Assembly: GCF_005502465.1 (NCBI RefSeq)
Contig: NZ_SCOT01000003.1
Coordinates: forward strand, 62,001 to 126,000
Direction: 5' to 3'
DNA length: 64,000 bases
Source of the DNA: Sphingopyxis sp. L1A2A
GTDB taxonomy: Bacteria; Pseudomonadota; Alphaproteobacteria; Sphingomonadales; Sphingomonadaceae
Shown: positions 52,222-61,065 of the stretch, piece after piece
How positions within the stretch are numbered: the first letter of the stretch is position 1
How the letters are laid out: each line of letters starts with the position of its first letter
Translations under genes and position numbers: made by a program
The notes under the pieces: model-generated
Database searches by the model: none
What the model was told of the DNA's origin: nothing
Seen by the model: only the letters and a program-made list of their open reading frames with translations

Positions 52222-53853
52222 ATGAAAAGCAAGTTTCTGACATCGGCCACATTGTTTGCGCTCCTGGTGACTGGTGCCGATCCGGTGCCGGTTGCGGCGA
52301 TACAGACGCGAGAAGGGCTGGGGCAAGGCTTCTGCCGCACCGCCGATCCGCTGCCGCGTCTCGATCCAGAAGCCCAGCAGCCGCGGCAACAAGCGAATGG
52401 CGTCACCAAGACCAAGCGCGGCGGCGCGCGCGACCGCGATGCGTCGCTGGCATCGGAACCCGCGCCACCGCCTCCTCCACCACCTCCTGCGCCGCCGCCG
52501 CCCCTGGCGTCGGTAGCACCGGGCTATGGCGATGTGGACGACGCGGCCGACGTTATCGTGTCGGGGTCGCGTAGCTCCCTCCCAGCATATGTTTCACCGA
52601 GCCCGGCGACCACGATCAGCGCCGACGACGCGGGCGAGGCACGATCGGTGGCGCCGCCGGTCACGAAGTCTTCGGCCGACGCGCGCATCGCGCCACCATA
52701 CCCGCCGCGCCCTTATCCGCGCCCGCAGCCGCAGTCGGGCGTCCTGACCGCCGGCGAGCATGACGATTTGCTCAATCCCGAGCTGTACGCCGCCTATGTC
52801 AACCGCAGCGGCGATCTGGGGCAGGAGGTCCGCAGTCTGCCGCGCGTCGACACGACGCGGGTCGTGACGGTGAAGGTCAACGACCGCAGCGGCCAGCCGA
52901 TCCCTTTTGCCGACGTCGTCGTGACGTGCAGCGACGGCAACAGCATCACCATGGCAACGCAAGCTGATGGCAGCGCGGTTTTCTTCCCGGGCCTCGACCG
53001 GCTGAGCGAGCGGATCACCGTAAGCGCGCGGAAGGCGGGGCGCACGATTGCCGACGCGCGCCCGGTGCTGGTTGCCAATGCGGCGGGCGGCCAGCTCGTT
53101 GGCCTCACCGCAAATCAGGCGGCCACGAAAGTGACCAAGCTCGACCTGATGCTGGTTGTCGATACAACGGGCAGCATGGGCGACGAGATCAGCTTCCTGC
53201 GATCCGAGCTGCGGTCGATCATTTCGTCGATCACCGCCAAGCATCGCGATCTCGACATCCGCATCGGCTTTGTTTTCTACCGCGATCTCGGCGACGATTA
53301 TGTAACCCGCACGGTTGCGTTCGACCGCGACGTTGGGCGGGTGCAGGGTGCGCTGGCGCGGCAGGACGCCAATGGCGGCGGCGATTATCCCGAGGCGATG
53401 GATCAGGCGCTCATCCGTGCGGTCGGGCAGGAGTGGCGCCCCGATGCGGTCAAGTCGCTGCTGCTTGTCGCCGACGCGCCGCCGCATGATCAGCTGTTCG
53501 GGCGGACCTGGCACGCCGCCGAAGCGGCCCGCGCCAAACGCATCCACATCACCCCGGTTGCCGCGTCAGGGGTCGCCGACAAGGCCGAATATGCGATGCG
53601 CGCGATGGCGGCGGCGACCCAGTCGCGCTATTTGTTCCTGACCGACGACAGCGGGGTTGGCAACCCGCACGCCCCGCCGGCGATCGATTGCTATCTGGTG
53701 ACAAAGCTCGACGCGCTGGTGCGCCGCGTCATCGACACCCAGATCAGCGGCCGCCGGATCGAGCCCGAGGATCAGGAGATCATCCGCAGCGTCGGTAAAT
53801 ATGATGCGGGCAAATGCATCCTGCCGGCCGATTTCAAATGGCAGAACGGGTGA
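52222..53853 (+). CDS. Exported proline-rich VWA-domain protein
   Basis: A 543-residue protein with a signal peptide of about 26 residues. A disordered region includes a tract of twelve prolines interrupted by one alanine (near 82-94) and a PYPPRPYPRPQ segment near 155. Then come a carboxypeptidase-regulatory/Ig-like beta domain (about 210-290; VVTVKVNDRSGQPIPFADV) and a von Willebrand A domain (about 305-480) whose metal site D314-T-T-G-S is intact. Two cysteines near the end (AIDCYLVT, GKCILPAD) may pair. VWA domains bind protein ligands through a metal ion; the partner is unknown. A GC-rich hairpin follows before topA. Confidence 0.85.
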   Translation: MKSKFLTSATLFALLVTGADPVPVAAIQTREGLGQGFCRTADPLPRLDPEAQQPRQQANGVTKTKRGGARDRDASLASEPAPPPPPPPPAPPPPLASVAPGYGDVDDAADVIVSGSRSSLPAYVSPSPATTISADDAGEARSVAPPVTKSSADARIAPPYPPRPYPRPQPQSGVLTAGEHDDLLNPELYAAYVNRSGDLGQEVRSLPRVDTTRVVTVKVNDRSGQPIPFADVVVTCSDGNSITMATQADGSAVFFPGLDRLSERITVSARKAGRTIADARPVLVANAAGGQLVGLTANQAATKVTKLDLMLVVDTTGSMGDEISFLRSELRSIISSITAKHRDLDIRIGFVFYRDLGDDYVTRTVAFDRDVGRVQGALARQDANGGGDYPEAMDQALIRAVGQEWRPDAVKSLLLVADAPPHDQLFGRTWHAAEAARAKRIHITPVAASGVADKAEYAMRAMAAATQSRYLFLTDDSGVGNPHAPPAIDCYLVTKLDALVRRVIDTQISGRRIEPEDQEIIRSVGKYDAGKCILPADFKWQNG

Positions 53854-53882
53854 GGAAAAATCCGGCTTGACGGCAACAAGCG

Positions 53883-53935
53883 ATCCCCGCCACCCTCGCG
53901 CGTACATGTGAGAGCCGGTGACGGGGATAGTTTTT
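53883..53935 (+). terminator. Intrinsic terminator-like hairpin directly before topA
   Basis: ATCCCCGCCACC (53883-53894) and GGTGACGGGGAT (53917-53928) pair with one mismatch around a 22-base loop that itself can fold (CTC/GAG). TTTTT follows at 53931-53935. It ends one base before the topA ATG, so besides ending the VWA transcript it lies inside or at the edge of the topA leader. Confidence 0.7.
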
Positions 53936-53936
53936 A

Positions 53937-56522
53937 ATGCAGTTGGTAATTGTTGAATCGCCCGCCAAGGCCAAGACGATCGAAAAATATCTGGGGCGCG
54001 ATTTCAAGGTGCTGGCCAGCTATGGCCATGTCCGCGACCTGCCGCCTAAGGACGGATCGGTCGATCCCGACGACGGCTTTGCGATGCAGTGGCTGCTGTA
54101 TCCCGACAAGGCCAAGCGGATGAAGGAAATCCAGGACGCGGCCAAGGGCGCCGACCGCCTGATCCTCGCGACTGACCCTGACCGCGAAGGTGAGGCGATC
54201 AGCTGGCATGTTCAGGAATTGCTGCGCAGCAAAAAGGCGCTGCCCGCCGCGGTCGACCGCGTCACCTTCAACGCGATCACCAAGGACGCGGTGCTGACCG
54301 CGATGGCGCAGCCGCGCGCGCTCGACGACGATTTGATCGACGCCTATCGCGCCCGCCGCGCGCTCGACTATCTGGTCGGCTTCACCCTGTCGCCGGTGCT
54401 GTGGCGCAAGCTGCCCGGCGCCAAATCGGCGGGGCGTGTCCAGTCGGTGACGCTGCGCATGATCGTCGAACGCGAGCGCGAGATCGAGGCCTTTGTTGCG
54501 CAGCAATATTGGTCGGTCACCGGGCTGTTCGAAATGTCGGGGACGCCGTTCAAGGCGCGGCTGGCGCGCTGGCGCGGCGACAAGATCGAGCGGCTGACGA
54601 TCACCAACGAAGCCGACGCGCGCGCCGCCGAGGCCGATGTGAAGGCGGGGCATTTCACCGTCGATCTGGTCGAAACCAAGCCGCTGACGCGCAACCCGCC
54701 GCCGCCGTTCACGACCTCGACCTTGCAACAGGAAGCGGCGCGCAAGCTGGGCTTTTCGGCCAGCCACACGATGCGGATCGCGCAGGGTCTGTATGAGGAC
54801 GGCGCGATCACCTATATGCGAACCGACGGCGTCCAGATGGACGGCAGCGCGATCAGCGCGGCGCGCAAGGCAATCGCGACGCGCTACGACGGCGGCTATG
54901 TCCCCGATCAGCCGCGGCAATATCAGACCAAGGCAAAGAATGCACAGGAAGCGCATGAGGCGATCCGTCCGACCGATTTCAGCAAGGACAAGACCGGCGG
55001 CGGCGACCATGCGCGGCTGTACGAGCTGATCTGGAAGCGCGCGATGGCGAGCCAGATGGCGTCGGCGCGGCTGGAACGCACCAGTATCGACCTGACCGAC
55101 GGCACCGGGAAGACGATGCTGCGCGCGACGGGGCAGGTGATCAAATTCCCGGGCTTCCTCGCGCTCTATGACGAAGGTCGCGACGACGCTGTAAACGGCT
55201 CTGGCAAAAATGCCGACGCCGGGGACGACGATGACGCACGGCTGCTGCCCGCGATGGCCAAGGGCGATGCGCCCGCCAAGACCGGCGTCGAAACCGAAAG
55301 CCACGAGACCCAGCCGCCGCCGCGCTATTCGGAAGCAAGCCTGGTCAAGAAGATGGAAGAGCTCGGCATCGGGCGCCCATCGACCTATGCCGCGATCCTG
55401 CAAGTGCTCAAGGACCGCGCCTATGTGACGGTCGAAAAGAACCGCTTCATGCCCGAGGAAAGCGGGCGCTTGCTCACCGCCTTCCTCGAACGTTTCTTTG
55501 AACGCTATGTCCAATATGATTTCACCGCGGGGCTGGAGGAAGAGCTCGACGATGTGTCGGGCGGCCGCGCCCAGTGGCAGGCGGTGCTCGAACGCTTCTG
55601 GCGCGATTTCAAACCGCGCACCGGCGAGGTGATGGAGCAGAAGCCATCGGAGATTACCGCCGCGCTCGACGAATTTCTCGGCCCCTATCTTTTCCCCGAC
55701 AAGGGCGACGGCAGCGACCCGCGCCTCTGCCCCAATTGCGGCACCGGCAAGCTGGCGCTGCGCGGCGGCAAGTTCGGGCCGTTCATCGCGTGCAGCAACT
55801 ATCCCGACTGCAAATTCACCCGTAAATTCGCGCAACCGGGCGGCAGTGACGGTGCCGACACCGGCCCCGAGACGATGGGCAATGATCCCGACAGCGGGCT
55901 GGAGGTCACCAAGCGCAGCGGGCGTTTCGGCCCCTATATCCAGCTTGGCGACGGCAAGGACGCGAAACGCTCGTCGATCCCCAAGGACATTCCGGGCGAG
56001 GATTTCGATCTTGATTATGCACTGCGGCTGCTCAGCCTGCCGCGCGAAGTCGGGACGCACCCCGAAAGCGGCAATGTCATCATGGCGGGGCTGGGGCGTT
56101 ACGGCCCCTATCTGCTCCACGACGGCAAATATGCGAAGCTGACCGGCACCGCCGAAATCTTTGACATCGGCATGAACGCCGCGGTCGTCCGCATCGCTGA
56201 AGCTGCGGCGGGCGGCGGGCGGGGGCGGACCAAGGCCGAACCGCTCAACACCTTTGGTCCGCATCCGACCAGCGGCGGCGAGATGAAGTTGATGGAGGGG
56301 CGCTTTGGCCCCTATGTCACCGACGGCACGACCAATGCCACGCTGCCCAAGTCGATGGAGCCCGCCGCCTTGACGCTGGAGGAAGCAATCGCGCTGATCG
56401 ATGCGCGCGCCGCGAAGGGCCCGGCAAAGGGCAAGAAGAAGGCGGCGCCGAAGAAGGCGGCGGCGAAGAAGCCGGCGGCGAAGAAGAAAGCCCCGGCGAA
56501 GAAGGCCGCGGCGACGGAATAA
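53937..56522 (+). CDS. topA: DNA topoisomerase I TopA
   Basis: This 861-residue type IA topoisomerase relaxes negative supercoils. The Toprim domain starts MQLVIVESPAKAKTIEKYLG and has ATDPDREGEAISWH near residue 80. The catalytic tyrosine is in TYMRTDGVQM near 296. One C4 zinc finger (CPNCGTGK... ACSNYPDC) is near 598, followed by repeats rich in FGPYI and RYGPYL. The tail (about 825-861) is a lysine/alanine repeat, probably a DNA-binding extension. No Shine-Dalgarno is visible before the ATG; the terminator-like hairpin with its T-run occupies that position. Confidence 0.96.
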   Translation: MQLVIVESPAKAKTIEKYLGRDFKVLASYGHVRDLPPKDGSVDPDDGFAMQWLLYPDKAKRMKEIQDAAKGADRLILATDPDREGEAISWHVQELLRSKKALPAAVDRVTFNAITKDAVLTAMAQPRALDDDLIDAYRARRALDYLVGFTLSPVLWRKLPGAKSAGRVQSVTLRMIVEREREIEAFVAQQYWSVTGLFEMSGTPFKARLARWRGDKIERLTITNEADARAAEADVKAGHFTVDLVETKPLTRNPPPPFTTSTLQQEAARKLGFSASHTMRIAQGLYEDGAITYMRTDGVQMDGSAISAARKAIATRYDGGYVPDQPRQYQTKAKNAQEAHEAIRPTDFSKDKTGGGDHARLYELIWKRAMASQMASARLERTSIDLTDGTGKTMLRATGQVIKFPGFLALYDEGRDDAVNGSGKNADAGDDDDARLLPAMAKGDAPAKTGVETESHETQPPPRYSEASLVKKMEELGIGRPSTYAAILQVLKDRAYVTVEKNRFMPEESGRLLTAFLERFFERYVQYDFTAGLEEELDDVSGGRAQWQAVLERFWRDFKPRTGEVMEQKPSEITAALDEFLGPYLFPDKGDGSDPRLCPNCGTGKLALRGGKFGPFIACSNYPDCKFTRKFAQPGGSDGADTGPETMGNDPDSGLEVTKRSGRFGPYIQLGDGKDAKRSSIPKDIPGEDFDLDYALRLLSLPREVGTHPESGNVIMAGLGRYGPYLLHDGKYAKLTGTAEIFDIGMNAAVVRIAEAAAGGGRGRTKAEPLNTFGPHPTSGGEMKLMEGRFGPYVTDGTTNATLPKSMEPAALTLEEAIALIDARAAKGPAKGKKKAAPKKAAAKKPAAKKKAPAKKAAATE

Positions 56523-56536
56523 AGCCCCCACCTATC

Positions 56537-56614
56537 GTCATCCCGGCGAAAGCCGGGATCTCGCCGTTGGTGTCCGACGCTACGGTGAGATCCCGGCCTT
56601 CGCCGGGATGACGC
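56537..56614. repeat. Intergenic inverted repeat, 27-bp arms (copy of 5169-5246)
   Basis: Arms at 56537-56563 and 56588-56614 are reverse complements with one mismatch. They match the arms at 5169-5246 almost base for base, while the 24-base centre differs. It lies 15 bases after the topA stop and upstream of the lipase gene. Confidence 0.88.
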
Positions 56615-56658
56615 ACTGGTTTGAATATGTTAGCATTGCGCATCCGGGGAGACCGTCC

Positions 56659-57783
56659 ATGCGCCACATGCTTACCGCCGCTCTGCTCACCATCCTGTCG
56701 ATCTTCGCGCTGCCCGCCGCGGCGCAGCAGGCGGGGCGCCTGATCTCGGCCGAACCGATCGTCGATACGCCCGCCGGGGTGCAGGCATGGCGCGTCCAAT
56801 ATTGGACGACCAATCAATATGGCCAGCCGTTCCAGGTCACCGGCATCGTCGCCGCGCCGCGCGAGCCGATCCCGCCGCGCCCCCGCCGCGTCATCGCCTG
56901 GACCCACGGCGCATGGGGCGTCGCCGAAAAATGCGCCCCGTCGCTCAGCCCGAATTTCTTTTCCGCGACCGCCGGGATCGATGCGGTCAACCGTGGTTAT
57001 GTCGTCGTCGCGCCCGATTATATCGGTCTTGGCAGCCCGACGATGCACCCATTCCTCGTCGGTCCCGACACCGCGCATTCCGTGCTCGACGGGGTGCGCG
57101 CGGCGCGAGAGATTTCGGGTGCCGCGGCGGGCAACGACTTTGCCGTGTGGGGCGAGTCGCAGGGCGGCCACGCCGCGCTGTGGACCGCGACCGCCGCGGG
57201 TTCCTACGCCCCCGACCTGACGCTGATTGCCACTGCCGCCGCCGCGCCGCCGACCGATCTCGCTGCCAATCTGCGCGAGGGCAGCGACAAAAATGCGCGC
57301 GCGTTGTTGCTCTCCTTCACTCTGCACAGCTGGTCGACGCTGTACGGTTTCTCGATGGATGGCGTTGCCAACCGCACCAATCAGGGGATCATCACGCGAC
57401 TGGCGCAGAATAATTGCGTCAGCCTCGACAAGAAACCCAAGCTCGGCACGATCCTCGGCATCCTGACCATCGTCCGCGCGACGAAGAACAAGGACATCGC
57501 GAAGATCGAACCCTTTGGCAGCTTCGCGCGCGCCAACAGCGTCGATGCCGCGCGCGTACCGGGACCGCTGCTGATCGCACAGAGCCGCAACGACACGATC
57601 GTCGCGCCGTCGGTCACGCGCAAATTCGCCAAGTCGGTGTGTCGGCGCGGGACGGGCATCCGCTGGATCGATATGACCGGCGACCATGGCAATAGCGCGC
57701 GCGAGAGCGCTCAGGAAACGATCGGCTGGATCACCTCCCGCTTCGACGGTAACTCGCCGCCGAATGATTGTCGGCGGATTTAG
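56659..57783 (+). CDS. Secreted lipase-like alpha/beta hydrolase
   Basis: This 374-residue protein with a signal peptide (cleavage near ALPAAAQ, residue 22) resembles the secretory lipase/cutinase-like alpha/beta hydrolases. The nucleophile serine is in WGESQGGHAAL near residue 160. An oxyanion-type WTHGAWGVAEKCAPS is near 84, the acid likely in SRNDTIVAP near 316, and the histidine in DMTGDHGNSA near 347. Three cysteines (EKCAPS, NNCVSL, SVCRRG) plus a C-terminal one could give disulfides. Substrate: an ester or lipid outside the cytoplasm, not more precisely known. The start at 56659 or 56668 cannot be separated. It converges on the next gene one base away. Confidence 0.85.
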   Translation: MRHMLTAALLTILSIFALPAAAQQAGRLISAEPIVDTPAGVQAWRVQYWTTNQYGQPFQVTGIVAAPREPIPPRPRRVIAWTHGAWGVAEKCAPSLSPNFFSATAGIDAVNRGYVVVAPDYIGLGSPTMHPFLVGPDTAHSVLDGVRAAREISGAAAGNDFAVWGESQGGHAALWTATAAGSYAPDLTLIATAAAAPPTDLAANLREGSDKNARALLLSFTLHSWSTLYGFSMDGVANRTNQGIITRLAQNNCVSLDKKPKLGTILGILTIVRATKNKDIAKIEPFGSFARANSVDAARVPGPLLIAQSRNDTIVAPSVTRKFAKSVCRRGTGIRWIDMTGDHGNSARESAQETIGWITSRFDGNSPPNDCRRI

Positions 57784-57784
57784 G

Positions 57785-58315
57785 CTATTTCGGTAAAGGC
57801 AATGACGGATCTTTTGCGTTCCACCAATATTTTGTGATTGGAGGAGGGCGACTTTGAAAACGCCCTGCCTGTCGCGCTTCGTCAACGATCATGTCGAGAA
57901 ATTTGCTGTCCTCTACTGATAGGAAGTCGTGGACGCGCCACCCTGCGTTGCGGGTTCCAGTTTCTTCGACGGGAACTAGAAACATGCGTGCAAACGCAAC
58001 GCCCGCGGGCGGGAGGCGTCGGGCGCCGCAGCCCATGCTCGGACGCACGAGCAGCATCTCATATTCGCGGTCGGAACGACTGATCACATATTCCCGCTGG
58101 TCCGGGTTTCCAATGAAGACTTCGTCAGCCCGAATAACCTCTGGTTGCTTACCCTTCGCATCGACTGAGCGAACGATTTCACCGCTGATCAATACACCTT
58201 TTGAGGCAACCTCACTGACCATTTCGTCGATCGGAGGCGGCATGAGTGAGCAAGCCTGCGCAGGTGATGGGGCCACTGTCACAATGAGCAATAAGCACGT
58301 AAGCCATCTCAACAT
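57785..58315 (-). CDS. Secreted protein of unknown function, atypical composition
   Basis: A 176-residue protein with a signal peptide of about 20 residues ending PAQACSLMPP; the cysteine near the cleavage site may mark a lipoprotein or pair with the MGCGARR cysteine near 95. The remainder shows no recognised domain. Its codons are visibly less GC-biased than those of its neighbours, with many A- and T-ending codons, which suggests recent transfer. It ends one base from the lipase gene stop and lies about 89 bases upstream of nothing on its strand; era begins a separate unit beyond 58405. Confidence 0.65.
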   Translation of the reverse strand: MLRWLTCLLLIVTVAPSPAQACSLMPPPIDEMVSEVASKGVLISGEIVRSVDAKGKQPEVIRADEVFIGNPDQREYVISRSDREYEMLLVRPSMGCGARRLPPAGVAFARMFLVPVEETGTRNAGWRVHDFLSVEDSKFLDMIVDEARQAGRFQSRPPPITKYWWNAKDPSLPLPK

Positions 58316-58404
58316 AGAGTCACTCCATCCGCCGCGAGTGCCGTCGTCGTACTAGGCGTGTCGTGCGGCAGATATGACATCGATCACTTGGTGGCCCGTT
58401 AGTC

Positions 58405-59298
58405 TCAATCCACCCAATCCAGCCCCATGTCACGATAGACGCTGCGGTCTTCGTCCCAGTTTGCCTTGACCTTCACATGCAGGAACAGATGGACCGGGCG
58501 CCCCAGCAATTCGGCAAGCTCGGCGCGCGCCTTGCTGCCGATTTCTTTGATCCGCTCGCCCTTGTGGCCCAGGATGATCGCGCGCTGGTTGTCGCGCGCG
58601 ACCAGGATCTGCTGGTGGATTTCCGCGCTGCCGTCGGGGCGGGTGGTGAATTTCTCGGTCTCGACGGTCGATTGATATGGCAGCTCCTCGTGGAGCTGGC
58701 GGTAAAGCTGTTCGCGGGTGATTTCGGCGGCGAGCATGCGTTCGGGGGCGTCGCTGACCTCGTCCTCGGGGAAATGCCACGGTCCTTCGGGCATCAGTTT
58801 TGCCAGATGCGCCTTCAGTTCGGGAACCCCGTCACCGGTGCTCGCCGAGACGAAGAAGGTTTCGTCGAAATTGACGCGCTCGTTGAGCGTCGTTGCGGTC
58901 GTCAGCAATTTGTCCTTGCGGGTCAGATCGACCTTGTTGAGGACGAGGAACTTCTTTTCCGGCCGCCCCTCGATCCCCTGCAGCACGCGTTCGGCGCGCT
59001 CGCCGAGCTTGGCCGCGGCGTCGATCATCACCAGGATAGCTTCGGCCTGATCGAGGCTGTTCCACGCCGCGGCGACCATCGCGCGGTCGAGGCGGCGGGT
59101 GGGGGCAAAGATGCCCGGCGTGTCGATCAGCACGATCTGGGTTTCGCCGTCCATCGCAACCCCCATCAACCGGGTGCGCGTGGTCTGCGCTTTGGGGCTG
59201 ACGATCGCGACCTTCTGGCCGACGAGCGCGTTGACGATCGTCGATTTGCCCGCGTTGGGCGCGCCGACGACGGCGACAAATCCGCAGCGGTGGGTCAT
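58405..59298 (-). CDS. era: GTPase Era
   Basis: This 297-residue Ras-like GTPase binds the 3' end of 16S rRNA and helps assemble the 30S subunit. G1 is [12 protein letters not shown] near residue 12, G3 DTPGIF near 58 and G4 NKVDLTRK near 120. The C-terminal KH domain includes [18 protein letters not shown] near 244. The ATG at 59298 overlaps the rnc stop by four bases (ATGA). Together with rnc and lepB it forms the widely conserved lepB-rnc-era operon. Confidence 0.97.
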   Translation of the reverse strand: MTHRCGFVAVVGAPNAGKSTIVNALVGQKVAIVSPKAQTTRTRLMGVAMDGETQIVLIDTPGIFAPTRRLDRAMVAAAWNSLDQAEAILVMIDAAAKLGERAERVLQGIEGRPEKKFLVLNKVDLTRKDKLLTTATTLNERVNFDETFFVSASTGDGVPELKAHLAKLMPEGPWHFPEDEVSDAPERMLAAEITREQLYRQLHEELPYQSTVETEKFTTRPDGSAEIHQQILVARDNQRAIILGHKGERIKEIGSKARAELAELLGRPVHLFLHVKVKANWDEDRSVYRDMGLDWVD

Positions 59299-59975
59299 AT
59301 TTTCATTCCTTCGAGTTCGGCAAGCAACGCCGCTGCGGCGGCCTTTTCGGCCGCCTGTTTGCTGGTCCCTTCGGCCTCGGCGCGCGCGAGCTTGCCGACG
59401 CTGACGGCGACACGAAAGCGCGGCGCGTGGTCCGGGCCTTCGCGCGCGACGATTTCATATTCGGGCGGGCGGCGTTTGCGGGCAAGTGCCCATTCCTGCA
59501 GCGCCGCCTTGGGGTGCTTGGGTGCGGTTGCCTGGCCGTCGACCATGTCGCCCCAATGGGCAAGGATGAAGGCGCGCGCCGCGTCGATACCAAGATCCAG
59601 ATAAACGGCGCCGATCAGTGCCTCGATCGCGTCGGCGGCGATATTGTCGCTGTAGCGCCCGCCGTCATTGCGGGCCTGCGCGCCAAAGCGAACAAGATCG
59701 GTCAGGTTCAGCCGCTGCGCGATGGCGGCGCAGGTCGCGCCCGACGCCAGAACGTGCAGCCGCGACGACATCTCGCCCTCGCTGGCGTTCGGGAAACGGG
59801 TGTAGAGTTCGGAGGCGATCACCAGCCCGAGAACGCGGTCGCCCAGAAACTCGAGCCGCTGATAATCGGCGCGCCCGGTGCTGCCATGGGTCAGCGCCAG
59901 ATCATAGAGCGTCAGGTCGCCCGGGGTGCAGCCGATGATCTCGGCGAGCGCCCCGGTGTCGAGGGTATCGCTCAA
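59295..59975 (-). CDS. rnc: Ribonuclease III
   Basis: This 226-residue double-strand-specific endoribonuclease processes rRNA precursors and structured mRNAs. The signature [15 protein letters not shown] near residue 40 and the [13 protein letters not shown] segment near 113 carry the catalytic acidic residues. The C-terminal dsRNA-binding domain (about 150-225) ends with [19 protein letters not shown]. The start is a TTG that overlaps the lepB stop by four bases (TTGA), so translation probably depends on ribosomes finishing lepB; its stop overlaps era in the same way. Confidence 0.96.
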   Translation of the reverse strand: MSDTLDTGALAEIIGCTPGDLTLYDLALTHGSTGRADYQRLEFLGDRVLGLVIASELYTRFPNASEGEMSSRLHVLASGATCAAIAQRLNLTDLVRFGAQARNDGGRYSDNIAADAIEALIGAVYLDLGIDAARAFILAHWGDMVDGQATAPKHPKAALQEWALARKRRPPEYEIVAREGPDHAPRFRVAVSVGKLARAEAEGTSKQAAEKAAAAALLAELEGMKI

Positions 59976-60865
59976 AAACCGTCCCCGATGCGGCTCCAGC
60001 GCGCGGCGGTGAGCCAGCTGATCGGATTGAGCCAGCTGGCCGACCCGTCGGTCGAGAACATGCCGACCAGCGCGTGACCGACCAGATTTTCCTCGGGGAC
60101 CAGGCCGATGCCCTGATTTTCCATCGCCGGGAAGCGGCTGTCGGCGCTGCGGTCACGGTTGTCGCCCATCAGGAACAGGTGGCCCGCGGGAACGATGGTC
60201 AGCGGGGTGTTATCCTCGGTGATGTCTTTGATATCGAGGATGTTGTAGCTTTTGCCGTTCGGCAGCGTCTCGCGGAACTGCTTGTAACGGCACTGGCGCT
60301 GGCCAGCAGCGTCGACTTCCTCGAACTCCATCGAAAAGCAGGGCAGGGTGCCGGTGGCGCGCGATGCTTCGACCATGTTCGGGGTCACCGGAATGACGAA
60401 ATCGGCGATCGCCTCGCGCTTGAGCGGCGTACCGTTCAGCCAGACGATGCCGTCCTTTACCTGCACGCTGTCGCCGGGCAGGCCGATGACGCGCTTGATA
60501 TAATCATTGTCGGCAACCGGCGGCGCCTTGAACACGACGACGTCACCGCGTTCCGGCGTGCGTGCGAAAATGCGCCCGGGAATCAGCGGCGCGCTGAACG
60601 GCAGGCTGTATTTCGAATAGCCATAGGCCATTTTGTTGACGAGCAGATAGTCGCCGATCAGCAGCCGCGGCTGCATCGATTCCGATGGAATGTTGAACGG
60701 CGACAGGAAAAAACTGCGGAAAATCAGCACCGCAATCGCCAGCAGCGCGAGGAAGCGGACGGTATCGACCGCCTCTTCCTTGGCGGACACCGGCGCGGGG
60801 GTGGGAGCGGGCGGCGCGGGCTGGCTTGCGGGCGCGTTATCGGCAGTAAAGCTGGCTTCGGTCAT
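59972..60865 (-). CDS. lepB: Signal peptidase I LepB
   Basis: This 297-residue membrane-anchored serine protease removes signal peptides from exported proteins. One transmembrane helix ([18 protein letters not shown], about 36-53) is followed by the catalytic serine in [14 protein letters not shown] near 61. The general-base lysine is in [12 protein letters not shown] near 117, and the conserved box [11 protein letters not shown] is near 236. The ATG at 60865 is chosen; a frame open to 61237 has no family resemblance in its added part. It is the first gene of the lepB-rnc-era unit, divergent from pgi. acpS, often found at this locus, is absent here. Confidence 0.95.
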   Translation of the reverse strand: MTEASFTADNAPASQPAPPAPTPAPVSAKEEAVDTVRFLALLAIAVLIFRSFFLSPFNIPSESMQPRLLIGDYLLVNKMAYGYSKYSLPFSAPLIPGRIFARTPERGDVVVFKAPPVADNDYIKRVIGLPGDSVQVKDGIVWLNGTPLKREAIADFVIPVTPNMVEASRATGTLPCFSMEFEEVDAAGQRQCRYKQFRETLPNGKSYNILDIKDITEDNTPLTIVPAGHLFLMGDNRDRSADSRFPAMENQGIGLVPEENLVGHALVGMFSTDGSASWLNPISWLTAARWSRIGDGF

Positions 60866-60969
60866 GCCGCGGCCTTGGCGATGAATAGGTTGCCACGTCA
60901 AGCAAATATCGGCGGATGGCGCTGGTGTCGGGAGGGTGGGATGCTTAGAGAAGGGCTGACATCTCATCC

Positions 60970-61049
60970 CCGTTCGTATCGAGCGAAGTCGAGATACCCA
61001 TCGGTGGCCCATGACCTCTCGGTGTCTCGACTTCGCTCGACACGAACGG
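60970..61049. repeat. Inverted repeat upstream of pgi, 29-bp arms
   Basis: Arms at 60970-60998 (CCGTTCGTATCGAGCGAAGT...) and 61021-61049 are reverse complements with two mismatches around a 22-base centre. Unlike the CGTCAT-ended elements it ends in CCGTTCG/CGAACGG. It fills the lepB-pgi divergent region and ends 16 bases before the pgi ATG, so it would lie in the pgi leader or its promoter. Confidence 0.8.
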
Positions 61050-61065
61050 AAAACTGGAAAGACGC

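Noticed and set aside
53934..56531. 865-codon minus-strand open frame opposite topA
   Set aside because: The same GC3 artefact; topA is complete on the plus strand and the antisense product has arginine-rich low complexity.
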